A stretch of 32,920 nucleotides of DNA from Burkholderiales bacterium RIFCSPHIGHO2_12_FULL_69_20 (GCA_001770815.1 MESD01000118.1:1-32920), one strand, 5' to 3'; counted from the first letter of the stretch, positions 22,531 to 32,181 are shown. The notes: generated by a model not told the origin, from the letters alone. Numbers and translations: made by a program.

Positions 22531-23814
22531 ATGGGCCAGCGCCACCTGAAGAAGATCCCCGTCACCCAACTGCAGTTGGGCATGCACCTGCACGCGCTCG
22601 AAGGCAACTGGCTGGACCACCCCTTCTGGAAGACGCGCTTCGTGATCAAGGACGGCGCTGACATCCGTCGCCTGCTCGACAGCCCCGTGCGTGAATGCTG
22701 GATCGACACCACATTGGGCCTGGACGTGCTGGCAGCGCCCTCGCCAGCATCGGTGGTGCTTTCCTCGCCAGCGTCAGCGGCGGCAGCCATCCCCGAACCG
22801 GCACCGGAGCCCGCCCTTGCGGACGTGGCGCCGGCCTCGCCCGAACGACCCGCCCGCGCCTCGATGGCCGAGGAACTGCGCCAGGCGGCGCAGCTGTGCC
22901 ACCGCTCGCGCGAGGCGGTCACCACGATGTTCGCCGAGGCCCGGCTGGGCCATGCGCTGCAGGCCGAGCGCTGCCTGCCGCTGGTCGACGACATCACCCG
23001 GTCGGTCTACCGCAACCCGGGCGCGCTGGTCAGCCTGGCGCGGCTGAAGACCGCCGACGACTACTCGTACATGCATTCGGTGGCGGTGTGCGCGCTGATG
23101 GTGGCGCTGGCCCACCAGATGGGCATGGACGATGCCGACAGCCGTGAGGCCGGCCTGGCCGGCCTGCTGCACGATCTGGGCAAGGCGGCGATGCCGCTGA
23201 ACATCCTGAACAAGCCGGCCAAGCTGACGGACAGCGAGTTCGACATCATCCGCACCCATCCCGAGCGCGGCTATCGCATGCTGCAGGAAGGGCGTGGCGC
23301 CAGCGAGGTGGCGATGGACGTGTGCCTGCACCACCACGAGCGCATCGATGGTCGCGGCTACCCGCACCGCCTGGCGGGCGACAAGCTCTCCACCTTCTCG
23401 CGCATGGGCGCGGTGTGCGACGTGTACGACGCCATCACCTCCAACCGGCCGTACAAGGCGGGCTGGGATCCATCGGAGTCGATCTCGCGCATGGCGTCGT
23501 GGAAAGGTCAGTTCGACCCCATCGTCTTCCAGCACTTCGTGCGCAGCCTGGGCATCTACCCCAACGGCTCGCTGGTGCGACTGGCCTCGGGTCGGCTGGC
23601 GGTGGTGATGGAGCAGAACCCGCACGCGCTGACCGCGCCGATGGTCAAGGCCTTCTTCGATGTGGCGGCCGATCGGGCGATCACCCCGCTGCTGCTGGAC
23701 CTGTCGGCCGGTGCACCCGACCGCATCGTCGACCGCGAGCCACCCGGGCGCTGGAACTTTCCGCACCTCAACGCGCTGTGGGCTGGTGAAGAGGTGCTGG
23801 CCGCCAAGGCCTGA
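22531..23814 (+). CDS. HD-GYP cyclic-di-GMP phosphodiesterase
   Basis: The protein has 427 aa. The N-terminal DUF3391-type segment ('[27 protein letters not shown]') is followed by a Pro/Ala-rich linker (about 68-108). The HD-GYP domain has H182, the H214-D215 pair with K218 ('LLHDLGK'), H243 in 'THPERG', the HHHE cluster (267-270) and G276-Y277-P278 in 'RIDGRGYP'. All metal-binding residues of the family are there, so it should hydrolyse c-di-GMP to GMP. There is no membrane segment, so it is cytoplasmic. CGGAG lies about 5 nt before the ATG. It probably has its own promoter, as a terminator precedes it. It may tie surface behaviour to second-messenger level. Confidence 0.93.
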   Translation: MGQRHLKKIPVTQLQLGMHLHALEGNWLDHPFWKTRFVIKDGADIRRLLDSPVRECWIDTTLGLDVLAAPSPASVVLSSPASAAAAIPEPAPEPALADVAPASPERPARASMAEELRQAAQLCHRSREAVTTMFAEARLGHALQAERCLPLVDDITRSVYRNPGALVSLARLKTADDYSYMHSVAVCALMVALAHQMGMDDADSREAGLAGLLHDLGKAAMPLNILNKPAKLTDSEFDIIRTHPERGYRMLQEGRGASEVAMDVCLHHHERIDGRGYPHRLAGDKLSTFSRMGAVCDVYDAITSNRPYKAGWDPSESISRMASWKGQFDPIVFQHFVRSLGIYPNGSLVRLASGRLAVVMEQNPHALTAPMVKAFFDVAADRAITPLLLDLSAGAPDRIVDREPPGRWNFPHLNALWAGEEVLAAKA

Positions 23815-23838
23815 GCAGGCTGCGGTCGCGTCGGCCGC

Positions 23839-26262
23839 TCACACCTTGGGTTTGAAGCGCCCCAGCAGCAGCGCGTTGCTGATCACGCTGACCGACGACA
23901 GCGCCATCGCACCACCCGCCACCACCGGGCTCAGCAGCCCGAACGCGGCCAGCGGGATGCCCACCACGTTGTAGGCGAAGGCCCAGAACAGGTTCTGCCG
24001 GATGCGCCGGGTGATCGCGCGCGACAGCTGCAGCGCTTCGGCCACCAGCAACGGATCGCCGCGCAGCAGCGTGAGGCCGGCGGTCTGCATCGCCACATCG
24101 GTGCCACCACCGTCGGCATGCGTCATCGCCAGGCCCACGTCGGCGGCGGCCAGCGCCGGCGCGTCGTTCACGCCGTCGCCCACCATGGCCACGCGCTGGC
24201 CCGGCGCCAGGCCGTCGCGCAGCTGCTGGATGACGCGGGCCTTGTCGGCAGGCAATACCTCGGCACGCACTTCGATGATGCCGACCTCGCGCGCCAGCGC
24301 CTCGGCCGCGCCGCGGTTGTCGCCGCTGACCAGCACCACCCGCAGGCCCTCGCGCTGCAGCGCGGCCACGGCCTTGGCAGCGCCCGGCTTGGCCTGGTCG
24401 CCGAAGGCCAGCAGGCCCAGCGCGCGCGGCGCTTCGCCGGCCGGCCGTTCGGCCAGCCACGAGACGCTGCGGCCCAACGCCGCCCAGGCCTGTGCCTGCG
24501 CACCGAGCTGGGCATCGGCCACGCCCAGCTCGGCCATCCACACGCTGCTGCCCAGGCACAGCGATCGGCCGGCCACCTCGCCCTCGATGCCGCGGCCAGG
24601 CACGGCGCGCGGCAGGCCGCCCGGCGCGGCGGCAATGCCTTCGGCCGACGCGGCCTGCACCACGGCGCGCGCCAGCGGGTGCTCGCTGGCGGACTGCAGC
24701 GCGGCGGCCAGCGCCAGCAGCTCGGCGCGGCCGCCGGGCAGCGCGGTGCTGGTGCTGGCGTCCACCAGGCGGGGTTGGCCTTCGGTCAGCGTGCCGGTCT
24801 TGTCGAACGCCACCACCTTGACCGCGCGCATCAGCTCCAGCGCCTGCGCGTCGCGCACCAGGATGCCGCGGCGCGCGGCCAGGCCGGTGCCCACCATCAG
24901 GGTGGCAGGGGTGGCCAGGCCCAGCGCGCAGGGGCAGGCGATCACCAGCACCGACACCGCGTGGATCAGCGCCTCGGCCCAATCGCCGTTGGCCACGCCC
25001 CAACCCAGCAAGGTGAGCAAAGCCACGCCGAACACCACCGGCACGAAGACCGCCGCCACCCGATCCACCGTCTGCTGGATCGGCGCCTTGCGCGCCTGCG
25101 CCGACTCGACCATCAACACGATCTGCGACAGCATGCTGGCCGCACCCACCGCGGTGGTGCGCACCACCAGCGCACCTTCGCCGTTGATGGCGCCGCCGGT
25201 GACACGATCACCCGGTTCACGTGCCACCGGCAGGCTCTCGCCGGTCAGCAGCGATTCATCCAGATGGCTGCGGCCTTCGACCACCACGCCGTCGGTGGGC
25301 AGGCGCTCGCCGGGGCGCACCAGCACCTCGTCACCGGGCTGCACCTGGGCCAGCGGCACGCTGGTCTCGGCGCCATTGCGCCGCACGCGGGCGGTGTCGG
25401 GCCGCAGCGCGCGCAGGCCGTCCAGCGCCACCAGGGTGCGGCGCTTGGCGCGCGCCTCCAGCCACTTGCCGAACAGCACCAGCGTGATCACCACCGCGGC
25501 GCTCTCGAAGTACAGGTGCGGCATGCCCTGCGGATCGCGCCACCACATCACCAGGCTCAGACCGTAGGCGGCGCCGGTGCCGGTGGCCACCAGCAGGTCC
25601 ATGTTGCCGGCGCGGTTGCGCAAGGCCTTCCAGCCGGCGACGAAGAAGCGCGCGCCGAAATAGAACAGCACCGGCGTGGCCAGCAGCCACTGCCACAGCG
25701 CCGGCAGCATCCAGTGGCGGCCGATCAGGTCGCCGACCATCGGCAGCACCAGCGGGGCGGACAGCGCCGCGGCCACGGCCACGCGCCAGCCTTCGTCGCC
25801 GCGGTGGATGGGCGGCGCGGCGCTGCCGCTGTCGAGCACTGCCGCTTCGTAACCGGCGCGCTGCACGGCGGCCAGCAGCAACTCGTCGGCGGCACTGCCG
25901 GCCAGCCGGCGCACCTGCGCAGTGCTGGTGGCCAGGTTGACGCTGGCGGCCAGCACGCCCGGCACGCGGCTCAGCGCCTTCTCGACCCGGCTCACGCAGC
26001 TGGCGCAGGTCATGCCGTCGATGCGCAGGTTGCGCAGGTCTTCGGGGATGCCGTAGCCGGCCTTGGCCACCGCGTCGGCCACGGCCTGGGCAGTGGCGCC
26101 GGCGCTGCCAGCATCCAGCACCAGCCGGGCCGAATCGGTGGCGCCGTTGACGCTGGCCTGCTGCACGCCGGGCACGCGGGCGATGGCTTTCTCCACCCGC
26201 GCCACGCAACTGGCGCAGGTCATGCCGGTGATGGACAGCTGCAGGGTCAGAGGGTCGGCCAT
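23839..26262 (-). CDS. copA: Copper-exporting P1B-type ATPase
   Basis: The protein has 807 aa from the ATG at 26262; an ATG at 26271 is an alternative. Two N-terminal heavy-metal domains each have GMTCASC (Cys pairs at about 16/19 and 86/89). The membrane transport part holds the CPC metal site in '[18 protein letters not shown]' (about 444). The phosphorylation Asp lies in '[11 protein letters not shown]' (about 486) and the hinge in '[21 protein letters not shown]' (about 697). It exports Cu(I) from the cytoplasm across the inner membrane using ATP. The divergent copZ-like chaperone gene starts 67 nt away, so both may share a control region. I see no clear CueR-type operator there. Confidence 0.92.
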   Translation of the reverse strand: MADPLTLQLSITGMTCASCVARVEKAIARVPGVQQASVNGATDSARLVLDAGSAGATAQAVADAVAKAGYGIPEDLRNLRIDGMTCASCVSRVEKALSRVPGVLAASVNLATSTAQVRRLAGSAADELLLAAVQRAGYEAAVLDSGSAAPPIHRGDEGWRVAVAAALSAPLVLPMVGDLIGRHWMLPALWQWLLATPVLFYFGARFFVAGWKALRNRAGNMDLLVATGTGAAYGLSLVMWWRDPQGMPHLYFESAAVVITLVLFGKWLEARAKRRTLVALDGLRALRPDTARVRRNGAETSVPLAQVQPGDEVLVRPGERLPTDGVVVEGRSHLDESLLTGESLPVAREPGDRVTGGAINGEGALVVRTTAVGAASMLSQIVLMVESAQARKAPIQQTVDRVAAVFVPVVFGVALLTLLGWGVANGDWAEALIHAVSVLVIACPCALGLATPATLMVGTGLAARRGILVRDAQALELMRAVKVVAFDKTGTLTEGQPRLVDASTSTALPGGRAELLALAAALQSASEHPLARAVVQAASAEGIAAAPGGLPRAVPGRGIEGEVAGRSLCLGSSVWMAELGVADAQLGAQAQAWAALGRSVSWLAERPAGEAPRALGLLAFGDQAKPGAAKAVAALQREGLRVVLVSGDNRGAAEALAREVGIIEVRAEVLPADKARVIQQLRDGLAPGQRVAMVGDGVNDAPALAAADVGLAMTHADGGGTDVAMQTAGLTLLRGDPLLVAEALQLSRAITRRIRQNLFWAFAYNVVGIPLAAFGLLSPVVAGGAMALSSVSVISNALLLGRFKPKV

Positions 26263-26329
26263 GGCCCGCATGCTAGCCCCGGGCGCAAAATCAATGCTTT
26301 ACCCAACGCATCGCCCGGAGATCCCCACC

Positions 26330-26521
26330 ATGATCGAGATGACCCTGCCCACCATGACCTGCGGCCACTGCGTGCGCAGCGTGACCGAGACCGTGCAGCG
26401 TGTGGATGCCGATGCCACGCTGCAGATCGACCTGCCCACGCACCAGGTGAAGATTGAATCGGCCAAGCCGGCCGAGGTGTTTGCCGCGGCGCTGACCGAA
26501 GAGGGCTACGCGCCAGCCTGA
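26330..26521 (+). CDS. copZ: CopZ-like heavy-metal-binding chaperone
   Basis: The protein has 63 aa forming a single heavy-metal-associated domain: 'MTLPTMTCGHCVRSVTETVQRVD' with the metal site M-T-C-G-H-C, then the strand 'KIESAKPAEVFAAALTEEGY'. It should bind Cu(I) in the cytoplasm and pass it to the divergently encoded ATPase. The His between the Cys residues (CGHC rather than CASC) differs from the ATPase domains. GGAG lies about 9 nt before the ATG. The length is normal for CopZ-type chaperones; the symbol rests on similarity and context rather than a proven match. Confidence 0.8.
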   Translation: MIEMTLPTMTCGHCVRSVTETVQRVDADATLQIDLPTHQVKIESAKPAEVFAAALTEEGYAPA

Positions 26522-26535
26522 ACATTGCGCGATGG

Positions 26536-26967
26536 TCACGAGGTGGCGCGTCGGCGCACTGCCTCGATGTAGGCTTGGCCGTCGGGCGGCAGGCCGCTGC
26601 GCTGGCTGACCCAGATCATTTCGCCCAGGCACTCCATCACCTCGTGATGTGCGGCGTGCAGCGCGTTGCGGCGCGCGGCCAGCAGGCCCACCGCCTGGCG
26701 GATGCCGGTGGGCTGGTCGATGTCGCATTGCTCGGCGATCGACAGGTGCATGGCCAGATGCAGAAACGGGTTGGTGCGGCCGTCTTCCACGCTGTAGCTG
26801 GCGGCGATCGCGGCATCCACATCGGCCAGGTCGGCGTGGTACTCGGGGTGCTCGCTCACCCAATCGGCGGCCATCGCTTCCATCGGCGTCAGCGGCAGGC
26901 GTTCGCGCTGCTTGCGCCAGGTCTCGCAGAAGAATCGCCGCACATCGTGCTGGGAGGGTTGGAACAT
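26536..26967 (-). CDS. DUF1841 family protein
   Basis: The protein has 143 aa. It starts '[20 protein letters not shown]', contains '[19 protein letters not shown]', '[29 protein letters not shown]' and '[13 protein letters not shown]', which together are the DUF1841 signature as I know it. The His-rich 'FLHLAMHL' and 'HAAHHEV' segments could bind metal, but no activity is established. It is probably cytoplasmic. The gene is divergent from the reductase gene (47 nt between the starts) and convergent with the copZ-like gene (14 nt between the stops). Confidence 0.85.
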   Translation of the reverse strand: MFQPSQHDVRRFFCETWRKQRERLPLTPMEAMAADWVSEHPEYHADLADVDAAIAASYSVEDGRTNPFLHLAMHLSIAEQCDIDQPTGIRQAVGLLAARRNALHAAHHEVMECLGEMIWVSQRSGLPPDGQAYIEAVRRRATS

Positions 26968-27014
26968 CCCACAATTGTCGGTTGTCTGCGATCCCCCACT
27001 CCCACAAGGCTCCC

Positions 27015-27599
27015 ATGACCCTGATGAACCCGACCACGGCCCAGCTCTTCACCGAGGCCCGCACCCAGAACGGCTACCTCGATCAGCCGGTGGCCGATGC
27101 CACGCTGCGCGCGCTGTATGACCTGGTGAAGTTCGGCCCCACCGCGGCCAATACCAGCCCGGCGCGTTTCAAGTTCGTGCGCACGGCCGAGGCCAAGGCG
27201 CAACTGCTGGCCTGCGTGTCGCCCGGCAACGTGGCCAAGATTCAGCAGGCGCCGGTGACGGTGATCGTCGGCATGGACCTGGCCTTCTACGAGCACCTGC
27301 CGCGGCTGTTTCCGCACGTCGACGCGCGGCCGTGGTTTGCCGGCAAGCCGGCGGTGATCCAGGAGTCGGCCTTCCGCAACTCCAGCCTGCAGGGTGGTTA
27401 CCTGATCATCGCCGCACGTGCGCTGGGGCTGGATTGCGGGCCGATGAGCGGCTTCGATGCGGCCAAGGTCGACGCTGCCTTCTGGGCCGGCACCGAGGTC
27501 AAGACCAACTTCATCTGCACGCTGGGCCACGGCGACCCGAGCAAGGTGTTTGCGCGCAACCCGCGGCTGGATTTCGACGAAGCCTGCACGCTGGTCTGA
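27015..27599 (+). CDS. RutE/HadB-type malonic semialdehyde reductase (nitroreductase fold)
   Basis: The protein has 194 aa, the usual length. '[22 protein letters not shown]' is the N-terminal FMN-binding signature, followed by '[27 protein letters not shown]', '[30 protein letters not shown]' and '[14 protein letters not shown]'. Relatives reduce malonic semialdehyde to 3-hydroxypropionate in pyrimidine degradation or act on other small aldehydes or nitro compounds. No other rut gene is nearby, so the physiological substrate is open. It is a cytoplasmic flavoenzyme. AAGG lies about 7 nt before the ATG. Confidence 0.88.
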   Translation: MTLMNPTTAQLFTEARTQNGYLDQPVADATLRALYDLVKFGPTAANTSPARFKFVRTAEAKAQLLACVSPGNVAKIQQAPVTVIVGMDLAFYEHLPRLFPHVDARPWFAGKPAVIQESAFRNSSLQGGYLIIAARALGLDCGPMSGFDAAKVDAAFWAGTEVKTNFICTLGHGDPSKVFARNPRLDFDEACTLV

Positions 27600-27740
27600 T
27601 CGCGGGCCGGTGTTGCCGCTGATGGCGCTGATGGCGCTGATGCGCGGACTGGGCGGGGTTTCGTACTAGGCGGCGGGGCGGAATGCTCTCTTAACATAGC
27701 AGCATTCATCCAACCCACACTGCACGCCTGGGAGGGCCTC

Positions 27741-28358
27741 ATGCCGGTGATCGTGGTGGCCAATCCCAAGGGCGGGGTTGGCAAGAGCACGGTAGCCACC
27801 AACCTGGCCGGTTGGCTGGCGCGCCAGGGCCATGCCGTGATGCTGGGCGACCTGGATCGCCAGCAGAGTGCACGCCACTGGCTGGCGCTGCGCCCGGCGC
27901 AGCTGCCGCCCATCCGCGGCTGGGACGTGATCGACGGCGACCTGGTGCGCCCGCCCAAGGGCACCACCCACCTGGTGCTCGACACCCCGGCCGGCCTGCA
28001 CGGCAAGCGGCTCGATGCGGTGATGAAGCTGGCCGACCGGCTGCTGGTGCCGCTGCAGCCCAGCCCCTTCGACCTGGCCGCCACCCATGCCTTCCTGGCC
28101 CAGGTGCGCACCCACAAGCGCGCCGACAAGGTGGCGCTGGGCCTGGTGGCGGTGCGGGTCAAGGAGCACACCCATGCCACCGAGCACCTGCACGAGTTTC
28201 TGGCGGCGCTGAACCAGACGCCGCTCACCCACCTGCGCGACACGCAGAACTACGCCCACCTGGCCGCCCGCGGCCTCACGCTGTGGGACGTGGCCGCCGG
28301 CCGCGTCGAGCGTGACCTCCAGCAATGGCAACCCTTGATCGACTGGCTGCAGACATGA
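27741..28358 (+). CDS. ParA/MinD-superfamily ATPase (orphan)
   Basis: The protein has 205 aa. The deviant Walker A is K10-GGVGKST-17, with the signature Lys at its start. It continues with 'HAVMLGDLDRQQSARHWLALRP', 'HLVLDTPAGLHGK' (Walker A' and B area) and 'RLLVPLQPSPFDLAAT'. This is the short ParA form without a DNA-binding N-terminal domain. Such orphan ParA proteins position cellular cargo, such as chemoreceptor clusters, in some Proteobacteria; no parB gene follows here. GGGAGG lies about 5 nt before the ATG. Its stop overlaps the next gene's start (ATGA), so it is translationally coupled to the MaoC gene. Confidence 0.88.
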   Translation: MPVIVVANPKGGVGKSTVATNLAGWLARQGHAVMLGDLDRQQSARHWLALRPAQLPPIRGWDVIDGDLVRPPKGTTHLVLDTPAGLHGKRLDAVMKLADRLLVPLQPSPFDLAATHAFLAQVRTHKRADKVALGLVAVRVKEHTHATEHLHEFLAALNQTPLTHLRDTQNYAHLAARGLTLWDVAAGRVERDLQQWQPLIDWLQT

Positions 28359-28831
28359 CCGATGCTTCTCCCGATACCCGTGTTCACTTCGCCACCCTGG
28401 CTTCGATGCAGGCCCTGGTCGGCCAGCACCTGGCCACCAGCCCCTGGGTGACGGTGGACCAGGACCGCATCAACCTGTTTGCACAGGCCACCGGCGACCA
28501 CCAGTGGATCCACGTCGACGTCGAGCGCGCCAAGGCCGGCCCCTACGGCGCGCCGATCGCGCACGGCTTTCTCACGCTGTCGCTGCTGCCCGAGCTGGCG
28601 GCCACCGCGATGTGCATCGACGACGTGAAGATGAGCATCAACTACGGCCTGAACCGGGTGCGCTTCACTGGCCCGGTGCCCGCCGGCAGCCGGGTGCGCG
28701 GCGTGCTGAAGCTCAAGGCCTACGAGCCGATCGAAGGCGGCGTGCAGCTGACCACCGAGGTCACCATCGAGCGCGAGGGCGCCGAGCGGCCGGTGTGCGT
28801 GGCCGAGACCGTGGCGCGCCGCTTCACCTGA
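28355..28831 (+). CDS. MaoC-family (R)-hydratase/dehydratase
   Basis: The protein has 158 aa, a single hot-dog fold. The hydratase motif is 'INLFAQATGDHQWIHVDVERAKAGPYGAPIAHGFLTLSLLP', with the catalytic Asp-His pair ('GDHQWIH'). Then come 'INYGLNRVRFTGPVPAGSRVRG' and 'VCVAETVARRF'. Members add water to enoyl-CoA thioesters, for example supplying (R)-3-hydroxyacyl-CoA for polyhydroxyalkanoate. The substrate is not determined here. Its ATG overlaps the ParA stop by ATGA. A response regulator gene follows 38 nt later, so the three may be one operon, though their functions do not obviously connect. Confidence 0.88.
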   Translation: MTDASPDTRVHFATLASMQALVGQHLATSPWVTVDQDRINLFAQATGDHQWIHVDVERAKAGPYGAPIAHGFLTLSLLPELAATAMCIDDVKMSINYGLNRVRFTGPVPAGSRVRGVLKLKAYEPIEGGVQLTTEVTIEREGAERPVCVAETVARRFT

Positions 28832-28869
28832 GCAGGACCGTCGTTGTCGAACCCGGAGGCCTTGAACCC

Positions 28870-29721
28870 ATGAAAGTGCTGCTGGTCGACGACCACCCTC
28901 TGATCCTGTCTGCGCTGCAGACCATCATCAACACGCTCGACGACGCGGTGGCGGTGGTCACCGCTGACAACCCCGCCGATGCCTTTGCGCTGCTGGCGCG
29001 CGACCCCGAGGTCGAACTGGTGCTGCTGGATCTGGGCCTGGGCCAGGACGTGGACGGCTTTGCGGTGCTGGCCGACCTGCGCGCTCGTTACCCGGCGCTG
29101 CCGGTGGTGGTGGTGTCGGCCACCGAACAACTGGCCGACATGGTGCGGGCGGTGGACATGGGCGCGATGGGCTTCGTGCCCAAGCGCACCCCCACGCGCG
29201 AACTGTTCGAGGCGCTGGCGCTGGTGCTCTCCGGCGGCGTCTTCATCCCGCCCGCGCTGCTGGGGCTGGTGCGCCTGCCGGGCGTGAACCTGATCGACCT
29301 GGCCGTGGAAGCCGATGCCGCTGCGGCGCGGCGTGCCGCCAATGCCGCGGCCACGCCCGGTGCCTGGTCGCCCGCGCCGCTGCCAGGCAGCGATGCCGCC
29401 TCCGCGGTGATGCGTCCGATGCCGGGCGATGCCCCACCCGCGCTGGTACTGGCCGTGGGTGCCACGGGCGTGCTGCCGCGCGCCGCCATGGTGGCGCTGG
29501 GCCTCACGCCGCGCCAGGGCGACGTGCTCACGCTGCTGCTCAAGGGCCTGCCCAACAAGCTGATCGCCCGCGAGCTGAACGTGTCGGTCGACACCGTCAA
29601 GGACCACGTGGCGGCGGTGCTGCGCGCGCTGGGCGTCAACTCACGCACCCAGGCGGTGCTGACGGTGAGCCGCATGACGCAGCAGGTGGGTGGTGGGCCG
29701 GTGGCGGCCCCAGGCGCCTGA
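28870..29721 (+). CDS. NarL/FixJ-type response regulator
   Basis: The protein has 283 aa. The receiver domain (about 1-120) has D7, D8, the phosphorylation site D54 in 'LVLLDLGLG', S83 in 'VVVSATE' and K105 in 'GFVPKRTPT', so it should accept a phosphate. An unusually long Ala/Pro-rich linker (about 140-205) precedes the LuxR-type DNA-binding domain: 'LTPRQGDVLTLLLKGLPNKLIARELNVSVDTVKDHVAAVLRALGVNSRTQAVL'-type sequence at about 213-265. No histidine kinase gene is adjacent, so the partner is unknown. A tight cluster with the ParA and MaoC genes may reflect co-expression. GGAGG lies about 14 nt upstream of the ATG, which is slightly far. Confidence 0.9.
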   Translation: MKVLLVDDHPLILSALQTIINTLDDAVAVVTADNPADAFALLARDPEVELVLLDLGLGQDVDGFAVLADLRARYPALPVVVVSATEQLADMVRAVDMGAMGFVPKRTPTRELFEALALVLSGGVFIPPALLGLVRLPGVNLIDLAVEADAAAARRAANAAATPGAWSPAPLPGSDAASAVMRPMPGDAPPALVLAVGATGVLPRAAMVALGLTPRQGDVLTLLLKGLPNKLIARELNVSVDTVKDHVAAVLRALGVNSRTQAVLTVSRMTQQVGGGPVAAPGA

Positions 29722-29769
29722 TCGGATCGGCGCGCAGCCTCGCCGTCGCCCCAGCCAAGGCTTCGACGA

Positions 29770-31332
29770 TCAGACTGCGGCGGTCGGCGGTGGTGCGGTG
29801 GTGCAGGCCGGGGGCGGGGCCACCGCCGCGCGGGCGATGTCGCGGCCCTCGTTGCTCGGCCCGGCGGCGCGCACCACGGTGACGGTGCAGTCAGCCTGCG
29901 CCACCACCTGCGACGACACGCTGCCCAGCAGCCGCCGCAGTGTCGAGCTGCCGCGCGCGCCCATCACCACATGGTCGATCTGGTTGCGCTGGGCGAACTC
30001 GATCAGCGCCCCGGCCACGTCGGAGGCTTCCAGCACATGGAAGGTCAGCCGGCCCTCTTCGAGGTTGAGCGCCTTGCTGATCGGCCGCGCCCAGTGCTTG
30101 AGCCCGACCAGCTGCTTGACATGGCGGCTGCGGCCGTCGGCGTCGACCAGGTCGTCCATGCCGATGCGGGTGATGCGCATCACGCTGACGCAGGCCAGCC
30201 GCGCGCCGGGCTCGGTCAGCACGATGCGGCGCACGGTCTCACGCAACTGCTGCAGCAGTTCGGTGGTGGCATGGTCCAGGTCGACCGCGGCCATGATGAT
30301 CGGGCTGCGGTCGAGCTGCTCGACGATGTTGGCGCGGTCGTGGGCCGGTTCGGCGCCCAGCGCGAAGAACCAGCGCTTGAAGGTCTTGAGTGCGCCGCTG
30401 CGCTGCAGTTTCTCGGCACGCCGGGTCAGCGCCACCTGGCTGGGGTCCTGCAGGTCGAGCGCCAGTTGGGCGGCGCTCTGGTAGCGGCGCTCGGGCTTGA
30501 CCTCCAGGCAGCGCAGGATCACCTCCTGCAGCCACGGCGGGCAGTCGGGGCGCAGGCTGCGCGGTGGCACCGGGTCGACATACAGGCGGCGGCGCAGGCC
30601 GCGCACCGTCTCGGGCTGGCCGAACGGCCGCTCGCCGGTGGTGAAGTGGTAGAGCATCACGCCCAGCGCAAACAGGTCGCTGCGGGGATCGTTGCGTACG
30701 AACTGCACCTGCTCGGGCGACATGTAGGGTCCGGTGCCCATCGGCAGGCTGAACTCCTCGTCCAGCAGGTCGGGCAGGTGGTCGTGCCGCGACAGGCCGA
30801 AATCGACCAGCACCGCGGTACCGTCCTCGCGGAACATGATGTTGCTGGGCTTGACGTCCAGGTGCACCAGGTGCTGGCGGTGCAGCTCGTGCAGCGCGGT
30901 GGCCACGCGCGAGCCGATCTCGATCACCTCGTCGAGCGCCAGCGGCGCCTCGTCAAGCCGCGGGCGCAGCGAGGCGCCCTCGATGCGCTCCATCACGATG
31001 TAGGGCTGGCGGGTGAAGTCGCCCTTGGCGATGAACTTGGGCACATGCCGGCCGGCCAGCATCGGCAGGATCATCTGCTCGACCTCGAAGCCGACGATGG
31101 TGGCCGGGTCTTCGCCACCCTTGATGCGCGGCACCTTCATGATCAGCGGCAGCCGCGAGTCACCCTGGTGGTTGACCTCGACCACCTGCCACAGGTGGGC
31201 CATGCCACCCAGGTGCAGCTTCTGCTGCAGTTCGAAGCGGTCGATCACGCGGCCCGGGGCCAGCGTGCTGGGCGCGTCTTCGCCACCCTGGCCGGTATAG
31301 CCCAGCGTGCGGCTGTAGAGCTTGGAGTCCAT
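29770..31332 (-). CDS. Serine/threonine kinase fused to a universal stress domain
   Basis: The protein has 520 aa. The kinase domain spans about 32-325: glycine loop 'LHLGGMAHLWQVV' (39-51), Lys66 in 'LIMKVPR', catalytic Asp159 in 'HLDVKPSN', Asp177 in 'VDFGLS', then 'GTGPYMSPEQ' and 'SDLFALGVMLYHFTTGERPFG'. A linker leads to a C-terminal UspA-like domain (about 360-500) ending with the nucleotide-binding pattern 'VVMGARGSSTLRRLLGSVSSQVV'. There is no membrane segment, so this is a cytoplasmic kinase, perhaps controlled by nucleotide binding to the Usp domain. Its ATG overlaps the phosphoesterase stop by one base (TGATG), so the two are coupled. Similar fusions are known in Betaproteobacteria. 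Confidence 0.92.
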   Translation of the reverse strand: MDSKLYSRTLGYTGQGGEDAPSTLAPGRVIDRFELQQKLHLGGMAHLWQVVEVNHQGDSRLPLIMKVPRIKGGEDPATIVGFEVEQMILPMLAGRHVPKFIAKGDFTRQPYIVMERIEGASLRPRLDEAPLALDEVIEIGSRVATALHELHRQHLVHLDVKPSNIMFREDGTAVLVDFGLSRHDHLPDLLDEEFSLPMGTGPYMSPEQVQFVRNDPRSDLFALGVMLYHFTTGERPFGQPETVRGLRRRLYVDPVPPRSLRPDCPPWLQEVILRCLEVKPERRYQSAAQLALDLQDPSQVALTRRAEKLQRSGALKTFKRWFFALGAEPAHDRANIVEQLDRSPIIMAAVDLDHATTELLQQLRETVRRIVLTEPGARLACVSVMRITRIGMDDLVDADGRSRHVKQLVGLKHWARPISKALNLEEGRLTFHVLEASDVAGALIEFAQRNQIDHVVMGARGSSTLRRLLGSVSSQVVAQADCTVTVVRAAGPSNEGRDIARAAVAPPPACTTAPPPTAAV

Positions 31333-32075
31333 CAGTGGCCGTCTTCGAGCCGCGCTGCCAGGCGCTGCGGCAGGTTGGCCGCACGGATCTTGAAGCCGGC
31401 GCTCTCGTGGTCGTAGGGCACGCGGTGGAAGGTCAGCGTGCCTTCGGCCTCGTCGAGCATGGCGTAGCAGGCGGCCGGGTTGCCATCCCGCGGCTGGCCG
31501 GCCGAGCCGGGGATCACCAGCCACTGCCGGTGCGGCGGCACCGGGATGGCCACGCCCGGCGTGGGCACGAAATCACCGGCCTTGCCGGCGGCCGACAGGT
31601 GGTAGAGCCGCGGCTCGTGCACATGGCCGCAGAAGGTGTAGCGGCAGTCGGTGGCGCCCAGGCTCTTCACCGCCTCGCTGCGGCCCAGGATGTAGGCCCA
31701 TCCGGTGGGTGCCCAGGCATTGGCATGCACGTAGAGCTGGTCGGCGTGGCGCTGCAGCATCGGCAGGCTGGCGAGAAAGTCGATCTGCGTGGCGTCCAGT
31801 TGCGCGCGGGTCCACTCGACCACGTAGCGGGCGTCGGGCCGCATGCCCGGCGCCGCTCCGCGCACCACCGCCTCGTCGTGGTTGCCCATCACGGCCAGCG
31901 CGCCCGTTTGCACCAGCGCACGCACCTGGTCGACCACCCAGCCGGGGTCGGCGCCATAACCGACGAAGTCACCCAGCAGCACCCAGCGCTGGGCACCTTG
32001 CGCTCGGGCATGCGCCAGCACGGATTCAACCGCTTCGCGGTTGGCGTGCAGGTCGGCGAGGAAGGCGGTCTTCAA
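31332..32075 (-). CDS. Metallophosphoesterase (calcineurin-like, YfcE/MJ0936 type)
   Basis: The protein has 247 aa. The two-metal active site motifs are in order: D8-x-H10 ('FLADLHAN'), G-D36 ('LLGDFVGYG'), G-N65-H66-D67, H117 ('YVHANA') and G-H151-x-H153 ('CGHVHEP'). It should hydrolyse phosphomono- or diesters; it could be the phosphatase that opposes the kinase encoded immediately downstream. The start codon is TTG: no in-frame ATG exists that keeps the first beta strand 'KTAFLADLHAN'. It is cytoplasmic. The upstream 12-bp repeat array separates it from argF. Confidence 0.9.
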   Translation of the reverse strand: MKTAFLADLHANREAVESVLAHARAQGAQRWVLLGDFVGYGADPGWVVDQVRALVQTGALAVMGNHDEAVVRGAAPGMRPDARYVVEWTRAQLDATQIDFLASLPMLQRHADQLYVHANAWAPTGWAYILGRSEAVKSLGATDCRYTFCGHVHEPRLYHLSAAGKAGDFVPTPGVAIPVPPHRQWLVIPGSAGQPRDGNPAACYAMLDEAEGTLTFHRVPYDHESAGFKIRAANLPQRLAARLEDGH

Positions 32076-32109
32076 GGCGGCGCGGCCCGCCAGCCGACGG
32101 GGTGCATGG

Positions 32110-32169
32110 GGTGGCCATCCAGGCGGCCATCCAGGTGGCCAATCGGGTGGCCAATCGGGTGGCCAAGCG
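32110..32169. repeat. Five tandem 12-bp repeats between argF and the phosphoesterase gene
   Basis: Five consecutive units follow the pattern GGTGGCCAATCG or close variants (GGTGGCCATCCA, GGCGGCCATCCA, two identical GGTGGCCAATCG, GGTGGCCAAGCG). They begin 12 nt after the argF stop and end 34 nt before the phosphoesterase start, read on the minus strand. Each unit carries GGCC, so the transcript may form alternating structures; no known element is recognised. Confidence 0.85.
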
Positions 32170-32181
32170 GGCGGTCCGTCG

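Noticed and set aside
24118-26457. Plus-strand frame of about 780 codons antisense to copA
   Set aside because: Its low-complexity His/Gln/Arg/Gly text has no motif; the opposite strand is an unmistakable P-type ATPase.
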